Source: Paenibacillus sp. J23TS9 (GTDB lineage: Bacteria; Bacillota; Bacilli; Paenibacillales; Paenibacillaceae). From it: a DNA stretch of 64,000 bases. How positions within the stretch are numbered: position 1 is the stretch's first letter; every line of letters starts with the position of its first letter. The notes below the pieces were generated by a model. That model saw only the letters and a list, made by a program, of their open reading frames with translations. It did no database searches and was not told the origin of the DNA. Positions 46,888 through 55,126 of this stretch are shown here, piece by piece. Position numbers and translations under genes: made by a program. The stretch covers positions 930,001-994,000 of the forward strand of contig NZ_BOSG01000001.1 of assembly GCF_018403225.1 (NCBI RefSeq), written 5' to 3'.

Positions 46888-48294
46888 TTACTTTTTCGTG
46901 TTTCCTAACTGTGTTTTGGCCTCGGCAACTGCCGCCTCGCCCTCTTCCTTTGTAATTCTTAGAAATTCTTGTACATTCATATCGGAATCGGCAAACTTGG
47001 CAAGGTCAAGGTTCACGTATTGATCCCATAAGCTTTGTCTCGTCTGATAGTTTGCAGGAGTTAACTTGAATACGGAAGTCACATCTTGACCGACATAATT
47101 TTCGATGGCTGAGCCATACAGATCGGCAACCTCGGTAATTGCAGGACCGGATGCCATAGACTGGGCGATTTTCGTCTGATTCGGTACAGACACATATTCC
47201 TTCAGCACGCTGAATGCCGCATCTTTATGCTCGCTTGAGCTGGAAATGACCATCGGTGTAGTCCCTAAAACAGGACCGGTCGTTGGTTGATCTGCCCACA
47301 CAGGAACAGGCAGCATAGCTACTTTGTTCTTTAAATATTCCACATCTTCAAATGGATTTCCATGAACGAAGTATGCAGTCCATGTCACCGTCATTGCCGC
47401 TTGTTTTTGTCCGAATAATTCACCATTTTTAGCTTCTTCAGATCGTACACCCGGGATGCTGTAATACTTCTTCATCAGTTCTAAATATTTCGTGAATGCA
47501 GGGTCTTTCGTAATGAGCACTTCGCCTGTGTCCGGATCGGTCTTATTCACTGCGAGTTCCTTGATCGGTACTGCGGCACCATCACCTGTATTCCCGTAGC
47601 CGCCGAGCTCAAGTCCGAGATAGGAGATACCATTACGCTGTCCAGTCATTTTTTTAGCCAAGTCAAATGCCTGATCCCAAGTCATAGTCTCTGTAGGATA
47701 AGGTATACCGAACAAATCAAATATTTCCTTATTGTAGAAGAGGGACAGATAGCCCGTTCCATCAGGAATACCGATTAACCTTCCCTCAATATCTAAGGAT
47801 CGGATAGAGGATACGAGTCCTGGATTTAACGAATTGATATCGAAATTATGGTTTTTTGCTAATTCATCAAGTGGATAAATAACTCCTAAATTTTCTATTT
47901 CATGAACCCCATAGTTCGGAAAAATAATATCAGGATTCACTCCGCTAGCAAACAACTCCTGAAGGGATGCGGATTTGCACTCACATGCTACCATCTCAAT
48001 ATTGATATTGGGCAGCTTCTCATCAATTTCCTGAAACCGATTATTAAATATTTCTTCCCCCCAAGGAAATGCGACGGTGATTGTAACGGGATTATCGGCC
48101 GTTCCTTCGACTAGTGGTGTTTCTTTCGGCGTATCGGTTTCTTCGCTTTCCTGGTTAGGCGCCGTATTCTCATCTGCCGAACGAACTTGCTTATTGCTAT
48201 CATTGTTATCGGTCGTATTTTCACAAGCAATGACAAAGGTGCATAACATCGCAAACAGCAACAAAATGGTCCAGCTTTTCTTTACTAATTTCAT
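46888..48294 (-). CDS. ABC transporter binding lipoprotein, TPWG paralogue 4
   Basis: 468-aa binding protein on the opposite strand. The frame is open to 48354, but ATG 48294 has GGGAGG 6 bp upstream and begins a clean signal peptide (MKLVKKSWTILLLFAMLCTF, lipobox VIACENT). Then VTVAFPWGEEIFNNRF-like start and SLFYNKEIFDLFGIPYP; the tail SDMNVQEFLRITKEEGEA matches paralogues 2, 3 and 5. It is divergent from an AraC gene, with a possible cre site just upstream. Confidence 0.9.
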   Translation of the reverse strand: MKLVKKSWTILLLFAMLCTFVIACENTTDNNDSNKQVRSADENTAPNQESEETDTPKETPLVEGTADNPVTITVAFPWGEEIFNNRFQEIDEKLPNINIEMVACECKSASLQELFASGVNPDIIFPNYGVHEIENLGVIYPLDELAKNHNFDINSLNPGLVSSIRSLDIEGRLIGIPDGTGYLSLFYNKEIFDLFGIPYPTETMTWDQAFDLAKKMTGQRNGISYLGLELGGYGNTGDGAAVPIKELAVNKTDPDTGEVLITKDPAFTKYLELMKKYYSIPGVRSEEAKNGELFGQKQAAMTVTWTAYFVHGNPFEDVEYLKNKVAMLPVPVWADQPTTGPVLGTTPMVISSSSEHKDAAFSVLKEYVSVPNQTKIAQSMASGPAITEVADLYGSAIENYVGQDVTSVFKLTPANYQTRQSLWDQYVNLDLAKFADSDMNVQEFLRITKEEGEAAVAEAKTQLGNTKK

Positions 48295-48316
48295 GTGAGA
48301 CCTCCCGATCATTTTA

Positions 48317-48331
48317 ATGTAAGCGGTTGCC
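48317..48331. promoter_or_regulatory. Weak candidate cre site upstream of lipoprotein 4
   Basis: ATGTAAGCGGTTGCC on the plus strand keeps the TG-N-N-A-R-CG half of the cre consensus but deviates in the other half. It lies 23-37 bp before the start codon of the minus-strand gene. Confidence 0.3.
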
Positions 48332-48450
48332 GAATCGGATTTAATCCAATGCATGAAGTGTAAATTCAGCTGCCTTCATTCTAAATTGAAAAAATGATGG
48401 AGTCTCTATATAGCATTGCGCACTTGTTGGACTATATTGCTGATTAAATC

Positions 48451-48483
48451 TTCACACTACTTTCATGGAGTTTATTGTATCGT
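48451..48483 (+). promoter_or_regulatory. Two 11-bp-period repeats plus weak -10 (site D)
   Basis: TTCACA (48451) and TTCATG (48462) 11 bp apart, sharing the spacer CTAC with sites B and C, then 10 bases and TATCGT (48478-48483). The upstream pair of repeats is not visible. It precedes the second AraC gene. Confidence 0.55.
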
Positions 48484-48529
48484 AAGAGCAGGGGATTCAT
48501 CAGTCAGAAGGGAAGAAGGTGATTTTGTT

Positions 48530-49414
48530 GTGTATGATAAGCTTCCAGTCCTAAGTCCAGAGGAAACGATCCCGTTATTACAAGATCAATTCTATTATCC
48601 GCCTTATATTACGCTTGCCCATATGTACAAACCTCCGACAGGTTGGTTTATGATTCCTCAGGTGATTAGTCAATATCAGCTTTTATATGGGGTGGATGGG
48701 TCGGCAGAAAGTATAGTTGATGGCGTGAAGCATCCAATCGGAAAAGGGGATATTTATATTATCCGACCCGATGCTGTTCGTTCATTGCAACCATCAAAAC
48801 ATGATCCATACGTGGGTATAACCATTTCATTTCATTTTGGAGTGTCGAAGTCACCTCTTCAATCCCTATTTGAAAATGACTATTATAGGGGGCAAGATCC
48901 AGACGGCTCGTTACTCGGGAAACTAATTTCTTTAATTCAGGCCATTCAGCAAAAAAAATTGACGAGCAATATGCTTGCACAAGGATTGTTGTTACAAATA
49001 TTATATGAATTGTCAAATAACATTCCGGTGGATGAAACAGCGAGACAAGCAACAAAAATCAACGCGAAAATGGTGAAAATCTGCAATTACATCAAAGAAA
49101 ATTATAGTACGGCAATCCGTTTAGATACGTTAAGTAAGATGACGGGGCTGAGCAGAAACTATATCATACGGCAATTTCGCAAATGTTACGGCATGACACC
49201 GTCTGATTATCTGGCTACGATCCGCATAGAGAAGGCGAAGCAGCTCGCACTTGAAACCGACCTTTCGATCAGTGAGATCGCGAACCAGGTCGGATATTCA
49301 GAGCTGCACTCATTTAGTCGAATGTTCAAAAAACGAATGGGAATCAGCCTGAGTCAGTTTAATGCAACACTTATTTCATCAATCGATATCGTCTCCCCCC
49401 TAGAAGAATCTTAG
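48530..49414 (+). CDS. AraC family regulator (second)
   Basis: 294 aa; cupin-type N-terminal region (YQLLYGVDGSAESIVDG, KGDIYIIRPDAVRSLQP) and C-terminal double HTH (IRLDTLSKMTGLSRNYIIRQF, then ISEIANQVGYSELHSFSRMFKK). The frame is open to 48416, but that part runs through the repeat promoter; GTG 48530 follows AAGAAGG at 10 bp and starts YDKLPVLSPEE. Under site D it may belong to the response regulator's regulon. It is divergent from lipoprotein 4 and upstream of lipoprotein 5. Confidence 0.88.
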   Translation: MYDKLPVLSPEETIPLLQDQFYYPPYITLAHMYKPPTGWFMIPQVISQYQLLYGVDGSAESIVDGVKHPIGKGDIYIIRPDAVRSLQPSKHDPYVGITISFHFGVSKSPLQSLFENDYYRGQDPDGSLLGKLISLIQAIQQKKLTSNMLAQGLLLQILYELSNNIPVDETARQATKINAKMVKICNYIKENYSTAIRLDTLSKMTGLSRNYIIRQFRKCYGMTPSDYLATIRIEKAKQLALETDLSISEIANQVGYSELHSFSRMFKKRMGISLSQFNATLISSIDIVSPLEES

Positions 49415-49427
49415 GGGGTTATTTTTG
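49396..49427 (+). terminator. Terminator overlapping the AraC stop
   Basis: CCCCCTA-GAAGAATCT-TAGGGGG then TTATTTTTG; the 5' arm lies in the last codons of the AraC gene. Confidence 0.85.
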
Positions 49428-49648
49428 TTATAAAAGTGTTACTCTGGGCTAAATACTTCCAAGGGTAAGCCAAGTAAACTATGAATTAAAGATTGGATTG
49501 AAAACGCCTACCGACAATAGAGAATTGTTCCAGTAGATTCAGGAATAGCCAAGGTTAAGAAATCCGAATCGACTGGCTCTTGCATTCATTTAATCCATTC
49601 TTTTCACATCGTTTTTATTTGTATTAATGAAAAAGGGAGGGTATCGGT

Positions 49649-51043
49649 TTGAGAAAAAGTGGTCAAAAAAGTCAAGGTCTGCTGTTCATGATATGTCTCT
49701 TGTTCATGTTCGTTCTGGGAGCATGTTCCTCATCAAAGAGCAGTGAAGTGACAAGTGAGAAGCCAGATACAACAGTATCAGCGGAAGGAACAAATACGAA
49801 AACCGATGAGAAAGCGGAGGACCCTGAACCTGTAGAAGTGAAGCAATTCTCGAATGAACCCGTTACGCTAAAAGTAGCCACACAATGGGGGGAGGAAAAC
49901 TTCCAAAACAATTTTGTTCAAGATATGAAGGAGCTTGTTCCCCATATTACATTCGAATATGTCGATTGGAACGGAACGGCTGAGGGGATTCAGGAGATTA
50001 ACAGCGCAGGGACGGTGGTTGATTTATTGACACCGAATCTGGGGGTGAATGTATTGCTCGATCTTGATATGGTACAGCCACTGGATGAGATGGTAAAAGA
50101 GTATGGGATTGATTTGAGCACCGTGGACCCTTCGTTTATTGCTCTGATTCGCTCTCAAGATCCAGAGGGACGGTTAATCGGATTGACGGGCAATGGAGGA
50201 ATTTATGGCCTCTTCTACAATAAAGAGGTATTCGACCTATTCGGTGTTCCTTATCCGACGGATAATATGACTTGGGATGAAATTATTGACCTTGCTAAGA
50301 AAATGACAGGTACCCGTGATGGAAATCAATACGTAGGCTTGGAGTTCGGCTCGGATACGGTGGATGCTGCTCTGTTACAGCTATCCACAACATTGACGGA
50401 TCCGGACACAGGGGAAGTGTTTTTGTCCAAAGATCCGAAGTTTACGAAGTATATGGAACTCATGAAGAAGATTTACAGTATCCCGAGCATATACAATCCG
50501 GAAGAACCAGATAAGTTTATGCAGAAAACAGCTGCCATGGAAATCAATTGGCATGGTTACCTGACTTGGTTCGGCGGGGAGACCCCGGAGGAAAGGGCGG
50601 AATTTAAGAAAGACATGGACATCTTGCCGATTCCATCCTGGTCTGACATTCCAGCGACAGCTCCAGCAGTTCATACGGCACCTACGGTAATTAACCCGTA
50701 TAGCGAGAATAAAGAAGCAGCTCTGCAAGTCCTTCAAGCCATTATTTCAATAGATAATCAAACGAAGGCTACAAGAAAAGGTACAATTCCAGCTACATCC
50801 GATGTGGAAATTCGCAAACAATTTGGTGCCGACAATCCAGATCATCAAGGTAAAAATGTAATGGCGATGTTCCAAAATCAGTTTGCGCTTCCTCCGGTTA
50901 GAGCAAGTGTGTGGGATAAATTCGTTGATTTGAATGGGGCTATGAAGAAGTTTGCGACATCGGACATGAACATTCCTGAGTTTATTCGGGTGCTGGAAGA
51001 GGAATCTGCGATCAAGATTAAGGATGCCAAGAATAAAAAGTAA
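49649..51043 (+). CDS. ABC transporter binding lipoprotein, TPWG paralogue 5
   Basis: 464 aa with signal peptide and lipobox (MFVLGACSSS), an acidic Lys/Glu linker, then VTLKVATQWGEENFQNNF and LFYNKEVFDLFGVPYP; the tail SDMNIPEFIRVLEEESAI is nearly that of paralogue 3. TTG 49649 is the start: AAGGGAGG lies 8 bp upstream and no ATG or GTG precedes the signal peptide. It is followed, 46 bp on, by the GH16 gene, so the two are likely co-expressed; no permease is adjacent. Confidence 0.9.
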   Translation: MRKSGQKSQGLLFMICLLFMFVLGACSSSKSSEVTSEKPDTTVSAEGTNTKTDEKAEDPEPVEVKQFSNEPVTLKVATQWGEENFQNNFVQDMKELVPHITFEYVDWNGTAEGIQEINSAGTVVDLLTPNLGVNVLLDLDMVQPLDEMVKEYGIDLSTVDPSFIALIRSQDPEGRLIGLTGNGGIYGLFYNKEVFDLFGVPYPTDNMTWDEIIDLAKKMTGTRDGNQYVGLEFGSDTVDAALLQLSTTLTDPDTGEVFLSKDPKFTKYMELMKKIYSIPSIYNPEEPDKFMQKTAAMEINWHGYLTWFGGETPEERAEFKKDMDILPIPSWSDIPATAPAVHTAPTVINPYSENKEAALQVLQAIISIDNQTKATRKGTIPATSDVEIRKQFGADNPDHQGKNVMAMFQNQFALPPVRASVWDKFVDLNGAMKKFATSDMNIPEFIRVLEEESAIKIKDAKNKK

Positions 51044-51089
51044 GAGCGTTTCAGACAAAATAGATGTACGGAATAGGAGCGAGTAAATC

Positions 51090-52325
51090 ATGACAGATAT
51101 GCTGCATAAGGAAGGCTGGACCCTTGTTTTTCATGAAGAGTTTGATGGGGAAACACTCGATCGGACGACGTTCTCACCTTACGGGTTATCCCATTGGAAG
51201 ACGATAGAAGAAGCCGAGGCGGCTTATCAATTCCGCGATAGTTGTATCGTGTTACAACTGCCTGATGAGCATAAGCGTGTATCCGCTATTGTTACGGGGA
51301 TGCGAGATGGACTGCATCGTTACGGTGATGATCTAGGGCTAAACCATCATGAACATGCCTTTATGAACCTTGTGACGAAATATGGTTACTTCGAGGTACG
51401 TGCGAAGGTGGCGAAAGGGAGCGGGCTTAATTCAGCTTGGTGGATGATCGGGTTCGAAAATAAGAAAGAACAGAATGCTGAAATCGATATTTTCGAAATG
51501 CTAGGCAAAGATACACGGTTACTGAATACGACCCTTCATTCATTACGTGATACGAAATTGAAGTATGCCCATATTCCGTATCGTACGGATGTGGACTTAT
51601 CTGAAGATTTTCACGTATATGGCTTTGAGTGGGATGAATCCGGTATGAAGTTCTATCTGGATCATGAGCTATATTGGGAAGTCGATCAGTCACCGGATTA
51701 TCCGATGGTTACCTTGCTGCAAATTAATGATGGTGATGGGGGATGGATTGGAGATCTGGACCGATCCATTCCTTATCCCAAGGAATTCCTCGTAGACTAT
51801 CTAAGGGTGTATAAGCGCGAAGGAATGCCAATGGAGCTCATTCCGCTCGAAGGAAAGGAAGGCAATCTCGCCAGGTTTGCTATTAGCGGAGTAGGTAACG
51901 ATATTACATGGGGAGATTTGTACAACGCGCAATCGCATATTTGTTATATCAATGACGGAGATCCGAATACGGCATTAATGAGCAAGCCGGAAGAATCATT
52001 ACCTCACTATGTTTATCTGGATTGGGTGGGTATTCAAGTGTTTGATACGGTAACGTTATCGACACGGGCGGGCTTGAAGCAAGGCCCGACACAGTGGGAT
52101 ATTGAAGTATCCCTTGACGGATTAACGGATTGGCGTAAAGTGGGCGAGTCAGAGCAGGTTGCATGGAGCCACAATGAGGATGAACTGGAAACGCACGAAA
52201 TCACACTAGCGCAAGTCGAACAGGCTAAATCGCTTCGACTGGTTATTCAAGCGTTCAACGGGAGTCAAGAGGCAGGGAAATATCTGATCCAGGATATAGC
52301 TGTCTATTTGAACACCAAGGTGTGA
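51090..52325 (+). CDS. GH16 family glycoside hydrolase with C-terminal galactose-binding-like domain
   Basis: 411 aa. Residues 1-250 are a GH16 jelly roll: FHEEFDGETLD, YGYFEVRAKVAKGSGLNSAWW and catalytic AEIDIFEML (Glu nucleophile and acid/base pair), then FHVYGFEWDESGMKFYLD. Residues 265-411 look like a discoidin/F5/8-type sugar-binding domain (ITWGDLYNAQSHICYINDGDP, LRLVIQAF). No signal peptide is visible, so it acts inside the cell or is released otherwise. GH16 acts on beta-1,3/1,4-linked glucans or galactans; the exact substrate is not shown. Partner gene upstream is a binding lipoprotein. Confidence 0.87.
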   Translation: MTDMLHKEGWTLVFHEEFDGETLDRTTFSPYGLSHWKTIEEAEAAYQFRDSCIVLQLPDEHKRVSAIVTGMRDGLHRYGDDLGLNHHEHAFMNLVTKYGYFEVRAKVAKGSGLNSAWWMIGFENKKEQNAEIDIFEMLGKDTRLLNTTLHSLRDTKLKYAHIPYRTDVDLSEDFHVYGFEWDESGMKFYLDHELYWEVDQSPDYPMVTLLQINDGDGGWIGDLDRSIPYPKEFLVDYLRVYKREGMPMELIPLEGKEGNLARFAISGVGNDITWGDLYNAQSHICYINDGDPNTALMSKPEESLPHYVYLDWVGIQVFDTVTLSTRAGLKQGPTQWDIEVSLDGLTDWRKVGESEQVAWSHNEDELETHEITLAQVEQAKSLRLVIQAFNGSQEAGKYLIQDIAVYLNTKV

Positions 52326-52434
52326 TACACCCGCCTTAAGCGCATGAAACGGATAAGAACCGGCAGCCATTAATCGGATAAGCGTTGCATGAAGCTTTGG
52401 CATCAGCTACGTAACTTAGCTCCATAACGCGCAA

Positions 52435-52467
52435 AAAAGGTAGACATCGTAATGATGTCTACCTTTT
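52435..52467. terminator. Bidirectional terminator between GH16 and the YxcD-like gene
   Basis: 14-bp stem AAAAGGTAGACATC / GATGTCTACCTTTT with loop GTAAT; T/A runs on both sides serve the converging genes. Confidence 0.9.
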
Positions 52468-52471
52468 ATTT

Positions 52472-52771
52472 TTAATTCGTCTGCTGCACTTCCACATCGA
52501 TCTGGGCTGTTATTTCCTCGTCCACGTCCAATGAAATCTGCTCACGGTAAGCACGAATGCCGTACTCGCTTTGTAGATAACGCATAATGGCTTCGATCAT
52601 ATTGGATTCAACCAGGTACTGACTGCGGCCTTCGGTCCATACCTCAGCGGAATAGCCAGTTTCTTCTTCCCAAAAGAGTTCGACTTGAACGTCTTGGGGA
52701 CGAATCCGTTTGCGCTCTGCCATATGAAGGCAAATTGCATTAATAATTTCCTCCATTGTGAGTATCAGCAT
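52472..52771 (-). CDS. YxcD-like (DUF2653) protein
   Basis: 99-aa soluble protein (MEEIINAICLHMAERKRI, VQVELFWEEETGYSAEVW, YLQSEYGIRAYREQI), resembling the YxcD/DUF2653 family. ATG 52771 lies 3 bp past the stop of the upstream membrane-protein gene, so translation is likely coupled; ATG 52756 is an alternative. Function unknown. Confidence 0.72.
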   Translation of the reverse strand: MLILTMEEIINAICLHMAERKRIRPQDVQVELFWEEETGYSAEVWTEGRSQYLVESNMIEAIMRYLQSEYGIRAYREQISLDVDEEITAQIDVEVQQTN

Positions 52772-52774
52772 CGT

Positions 52775-53221
52775 TTAGTACCGTCCGTTACGTGGGTCCG
52801 GTTTACGCCGGTTCTTGAATGCCCTGTAAGCCGCAACCGCGAGGGAAATGACCACATAAATGGCAAAAAGATTGATAATCAAGCCTAAAATGTTACCGAA
52901 TGCTCCCATACCGCCAAACATACCACCGAACAGCATGCCTGCGAGGCCGCCGATCATCAGGCCTTTCATGAAACCGCCACCGCTGAAGAATCCGCGCTTA
53001 GCCGTTGTACCTGCTGTGGAGTTGTTCGTATTCGTCGACTTTTTAACGTTATCAGTCGTCGTCGATTTCTTCGGTGTATTGGTGAAGCCTTTGGTGCCGG
53101 ATCTGTAGCTGCTTCCACCACCACGTCTGGCATCCGCATTATCCGCCGGTACAGAAATTGCGAAGAAGAACGTAAATGCCATGACAATCATGATCCATTT
53201 CTTCAACGATTTGTTCATCAT
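52775..53221 (-). CDS. Exported Gly-rich membrane protein (hypothetical)
   Basis: 148 aa: signal peptide (WIMIVMAFTFFFAISVPADNADA), an Arg/Gly/Ser/Thr-rich middle, and a glycine-rich hydrophobic block (FMKGLMIGGLAGMLFGGMFGGMGAFGNILG) followed by a second membrane segment and basic end. This pattern occurs in predicted membrane proteins of the Tim44-like group. GGGAGG precedes ATG by 10 bp. It is coupled to the YxcD-like gene; role unknown. Confidence 0.7.
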   Translation of the reverse strand: MMNKSLKKWIMIVMAFTFFFAISVPADNADARRGGGSSYRSGTKGFTNTPKKSTTTDNVKKSTNTNNSTAGTTAKRGFFSGGGFMKGLMIGGLAGMLFGGMFGGMGAFGNILGLIINLFAIYVVISLAVAAYRAFKNRRKPDPRNGRY

Positions 53222-53367
53222 GAAGTAGAAAACCTCCCGAGTAATTTGCTGGCATGTTTGTTTGCCTACTATGCTTTACGTGCTTAGTATCTTAAAGTTT
53301 CATTTTTTGAAAAATAAAATATCAAACAGTTTAAATTCTTTCTTTCATAGAATTTTTTGAAGCATTT

Positions 53368-53928
53368 TTACTGCGCCGGTTGAGCCTGTGATTCTGTTGC
53401 TTGCTGCTCCTTTAGCATACCAAGGACCCATTTGCACCAATCCTGTCCGGCCGTTGCATTAAATATTCCCTTTTGGATCAGAATGTAATCATAAAATTCA
53501 CGATTGCCGAATGTCCGCTTTTCTTCAGGGATTTTTTGCAGCATGTTGTTGAAGGATTCGAGCCTGCGTGTAAAATAAGCCTTTCTCGTCTCCACAATTT
53601 CGATCGCGTTATCGCGGTCAGTCATCCACATGCAAAACGTTTTCATAGACAGCTCGTCCCTGGTAACCGGGTCCGGAAGAGGCATGTACATCCATTCTTT
53701 CAGTTTTCGAATGCCGCTGTCGGTGATGGAGTAGATTTTTTTGTCGGGTTTTTCCGACTGTTTGATCCAATAAGAAGTAAGTAGTTCATTCTCCTCCATT
53801 TGTGCAAGGAGAGGATAAATTTGGCTGTGCTTGGCCTGCCAGAACGGCTGGATCTTTAGCATCACATCATAGCCTGAACCAGGTTCCCTGGCCAAAAAAG
53901 CCAACAATCCGTAGGATAACGTATTCAT
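53368..53928 (-). CDS. PadR family transcriptional regulator
   Basis: 186 aa. Winged helix: MNTLSYGLLAFLAREPGSGYDV, QIYPLLAQMEENELL, KKIYSITDSGIRKLKEW, then a helical dimerisation C-terminus (RRLESFNNMLQKIP). The frame is open to 54102, but the family start is MNTLSYG at 53928 with GGGAG upstream. PadR repressors usually answer phenolic or antibiotic-type ligands and control transporters; no target is adjacent. Confidence 0.9.
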   Translation of the reverse strand: MNTLSYGLLAFLAREPGSGYDVMLKIQPFWQAKHSQIYPLLAQMEENELLTSYWIKQSEKPDKKIYSITDSGIRKLKEWMYMPLPDPVTRDELSMKTFCMWMTDRDNAIEIVETRKAYFTRRLESFNNMLQKIPEEKRTFGNREFYDYILIQKGIFNATAGQDWCKWVLGMLKEQQATESQAQPAQ

Positions 53929-54009
53929 TTGCAATGTCTCCCATACGTGATATGTTCTTTCATCAAAAAGTGTACACTTAAACTGTATGGTTTTGCAACC
54001 GAAGTCACA

Positions 54010-54040
54010 AAAAAACACGGATACAGGTATCCGTGTTTTT
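54010..54040. terminator. Terminator of the carbonic anhydrase gene
   Basis: AAAAACACGGATAC / GTATCCGTGTTTTT inverted repeat, symmetric so it can act on both strands; the minus-strand carbonic anhydrase gene ends 19 bp away. Confidence 0.88.
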
Positions 54041-54058
54041 GCATGCAAATGTAAAGAG

Positions 54059-54634
54059 TTATTTTTGTGAAATTTTTTCGTAGCCGTCGACGACCAGTTC
54101 AAGCGAGCCGGTGTTCGGATCGATGATCATGCCATGAACCGGCACGTCTCCCGGAAGAAGCGGATGCTTTTTGATGAGGTTGACGGTTCCGGTCACGCCG
54201 TCTTTGATGTTGTTGAAGCCCTGAAGCCAAGTATCCAGCTTGATGCCGGAATTCTCCAGGGTGGACAGCACTTCCTCGGAAACGCCGCGATTGCGGATTT
54301 CCTGGATCATATGATCAGCATTCAGGGCTGCCATGCCGCAGTCGAGGTGGCCAACGACGATGACTTCGTCCGCGCTCAGTTCATACAGGGCAACCAAGAT
54401 GCTGCGCATCACGCTGCCGAACGGATGGGATACGATCGCGCCCGCAATTTTGATGATTTTGACATCGCCGTTCTTCAGATTCATGGCTTTAGGAAGCAGT
54501 TCCACCAGACGGGTATCCATGCAAGTGATGATGACCAGCTTTTTATCGGGAAACTTGCCTGTCAAGTATTGTTCATACTGTTTTTCTTCCACAAATTGAT
54601 GGTTATACTCCAGAATTTCTGAAACGTGGCTCAT
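54059..54634 (-). CDS. Beta-class carbonic anhydrase
   Basis: 191 aa. Zinc ligands C38 (CMDTRL), H96 and C99 (GHLDCGM), with D40-R42 the catalytic pair; GAIVSHPFGSVMRS and VPVHGMIIDPNTGSLELVVDGYE match the family. It interconverts CO2 and bicarbonate in the cytoplasm. ATG 54634 is chosen; a TTG frame is open to 54655 with AAAGG 12 bp before ATG. The HesB-like gene ends 26 bp upstream on the same strand. Confidence 0.93.
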   Translation of the reverse strand: MSHVSEILEYNHQFVEEKQYEQYLTGKFPDKKLVIITCMDTRLVELLPKAMNLKNGDVKIIKIAGAIVSHPFGSVMRSILVALYELSADEVIVVGHLDCGMAALNADHMIQEIRNRGVSEEVLSTLENSGIKLDTWLQGFNNIKDGVTGTVNLIKKHPLLPGDVPVHGMIIDPNTGSLELVVDGYEKISQK

Positions 54635-54659
54635 AATACATACACAACCTTTCAAGGAT

Positions 54660-54995
54660 TTAAGATTCGTCTTCGCGCTTGTCCAGCAGTCTTATATTCT
54701 GACCATACAACTGGCTGTCTCCCGAAAGACGAAATGATGGGTACGTCTCTTCCGAATCCAGATAAAGATGTTCTTCAAAATATACGGCATGAATCCGGTT
54801 AATGAGAAAAGGAACTCCATTGCTATGTAGGATTATATCATGTTCATCCTGCGCAGGGAGAATCCACAAAGCCGGTATACCGTTGACCCCGCAGCCGCAG
54901 CCCTCAGAGTCAAAGACAAGCCTGACAGGCGAAGACTTGCTGCCTATTTTCTGGCGGAGAAAGCGTTCCGCGCGTTCGGAGATTTGAATATTCAT
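54660..54995 (-). CDS. HesB/IscA-like iron-sulfur biosynthesis family protein
   Basis: 111 aa beginning MNIQISERAERFLRQKIG, with SEGCGCGVNGIPALW (Cys-x-Cys) and the later VYFEEHLYLDSEETYPSFRL. This fits the HesB-like family of single-domain proteins, but only one CxC is present and the C-terminal CGCGxSF of true A-type carriers is missing, so a carrier role is doubtful. AAAGGAG precedes ATG. Confidence 0.75.
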   Translation of the reverse strand: MNIQISERAERFLRQKIGSKSSPVRLVFDSEGCGCGVNGIPALWILPAQDEHDIILHSNGVPFLINRIHAVYFEEHLYLDSEETYPSFRLSGDSQLYGQNIRLLDKREDES

Positions 54996-55126
54996 GGTGA
55001 CTACAGGCTCCTTTACTCAAAATGCAGGTTTGAAGACGAACGATTCGTATTAAATATTGATTATACTTTCCTCAAAAAGTATCATCAAGAGGTAAGACAA
55101 AAATACGTGGCGAGGTGAATCTTGGA

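Noticed and set aside
49498..49513. cre-like TTGAAAACGCCTACCG upstream of lipoprotein 5
   Set aside because: Three consensus positions fail, including two of the conserved CAW end, so it is not better than chance.
49577..49602. Single TTCACA upstream of lipoprotein 5
   Set aside because: No second hexamer at an 11-bp distance, so it does not fit the repeat-site pattern.
53473..53784. Open frame on the plus strand inside the PadR gene
   Set aside because: Shadow of the PadR coding sequence; no start site or family match.
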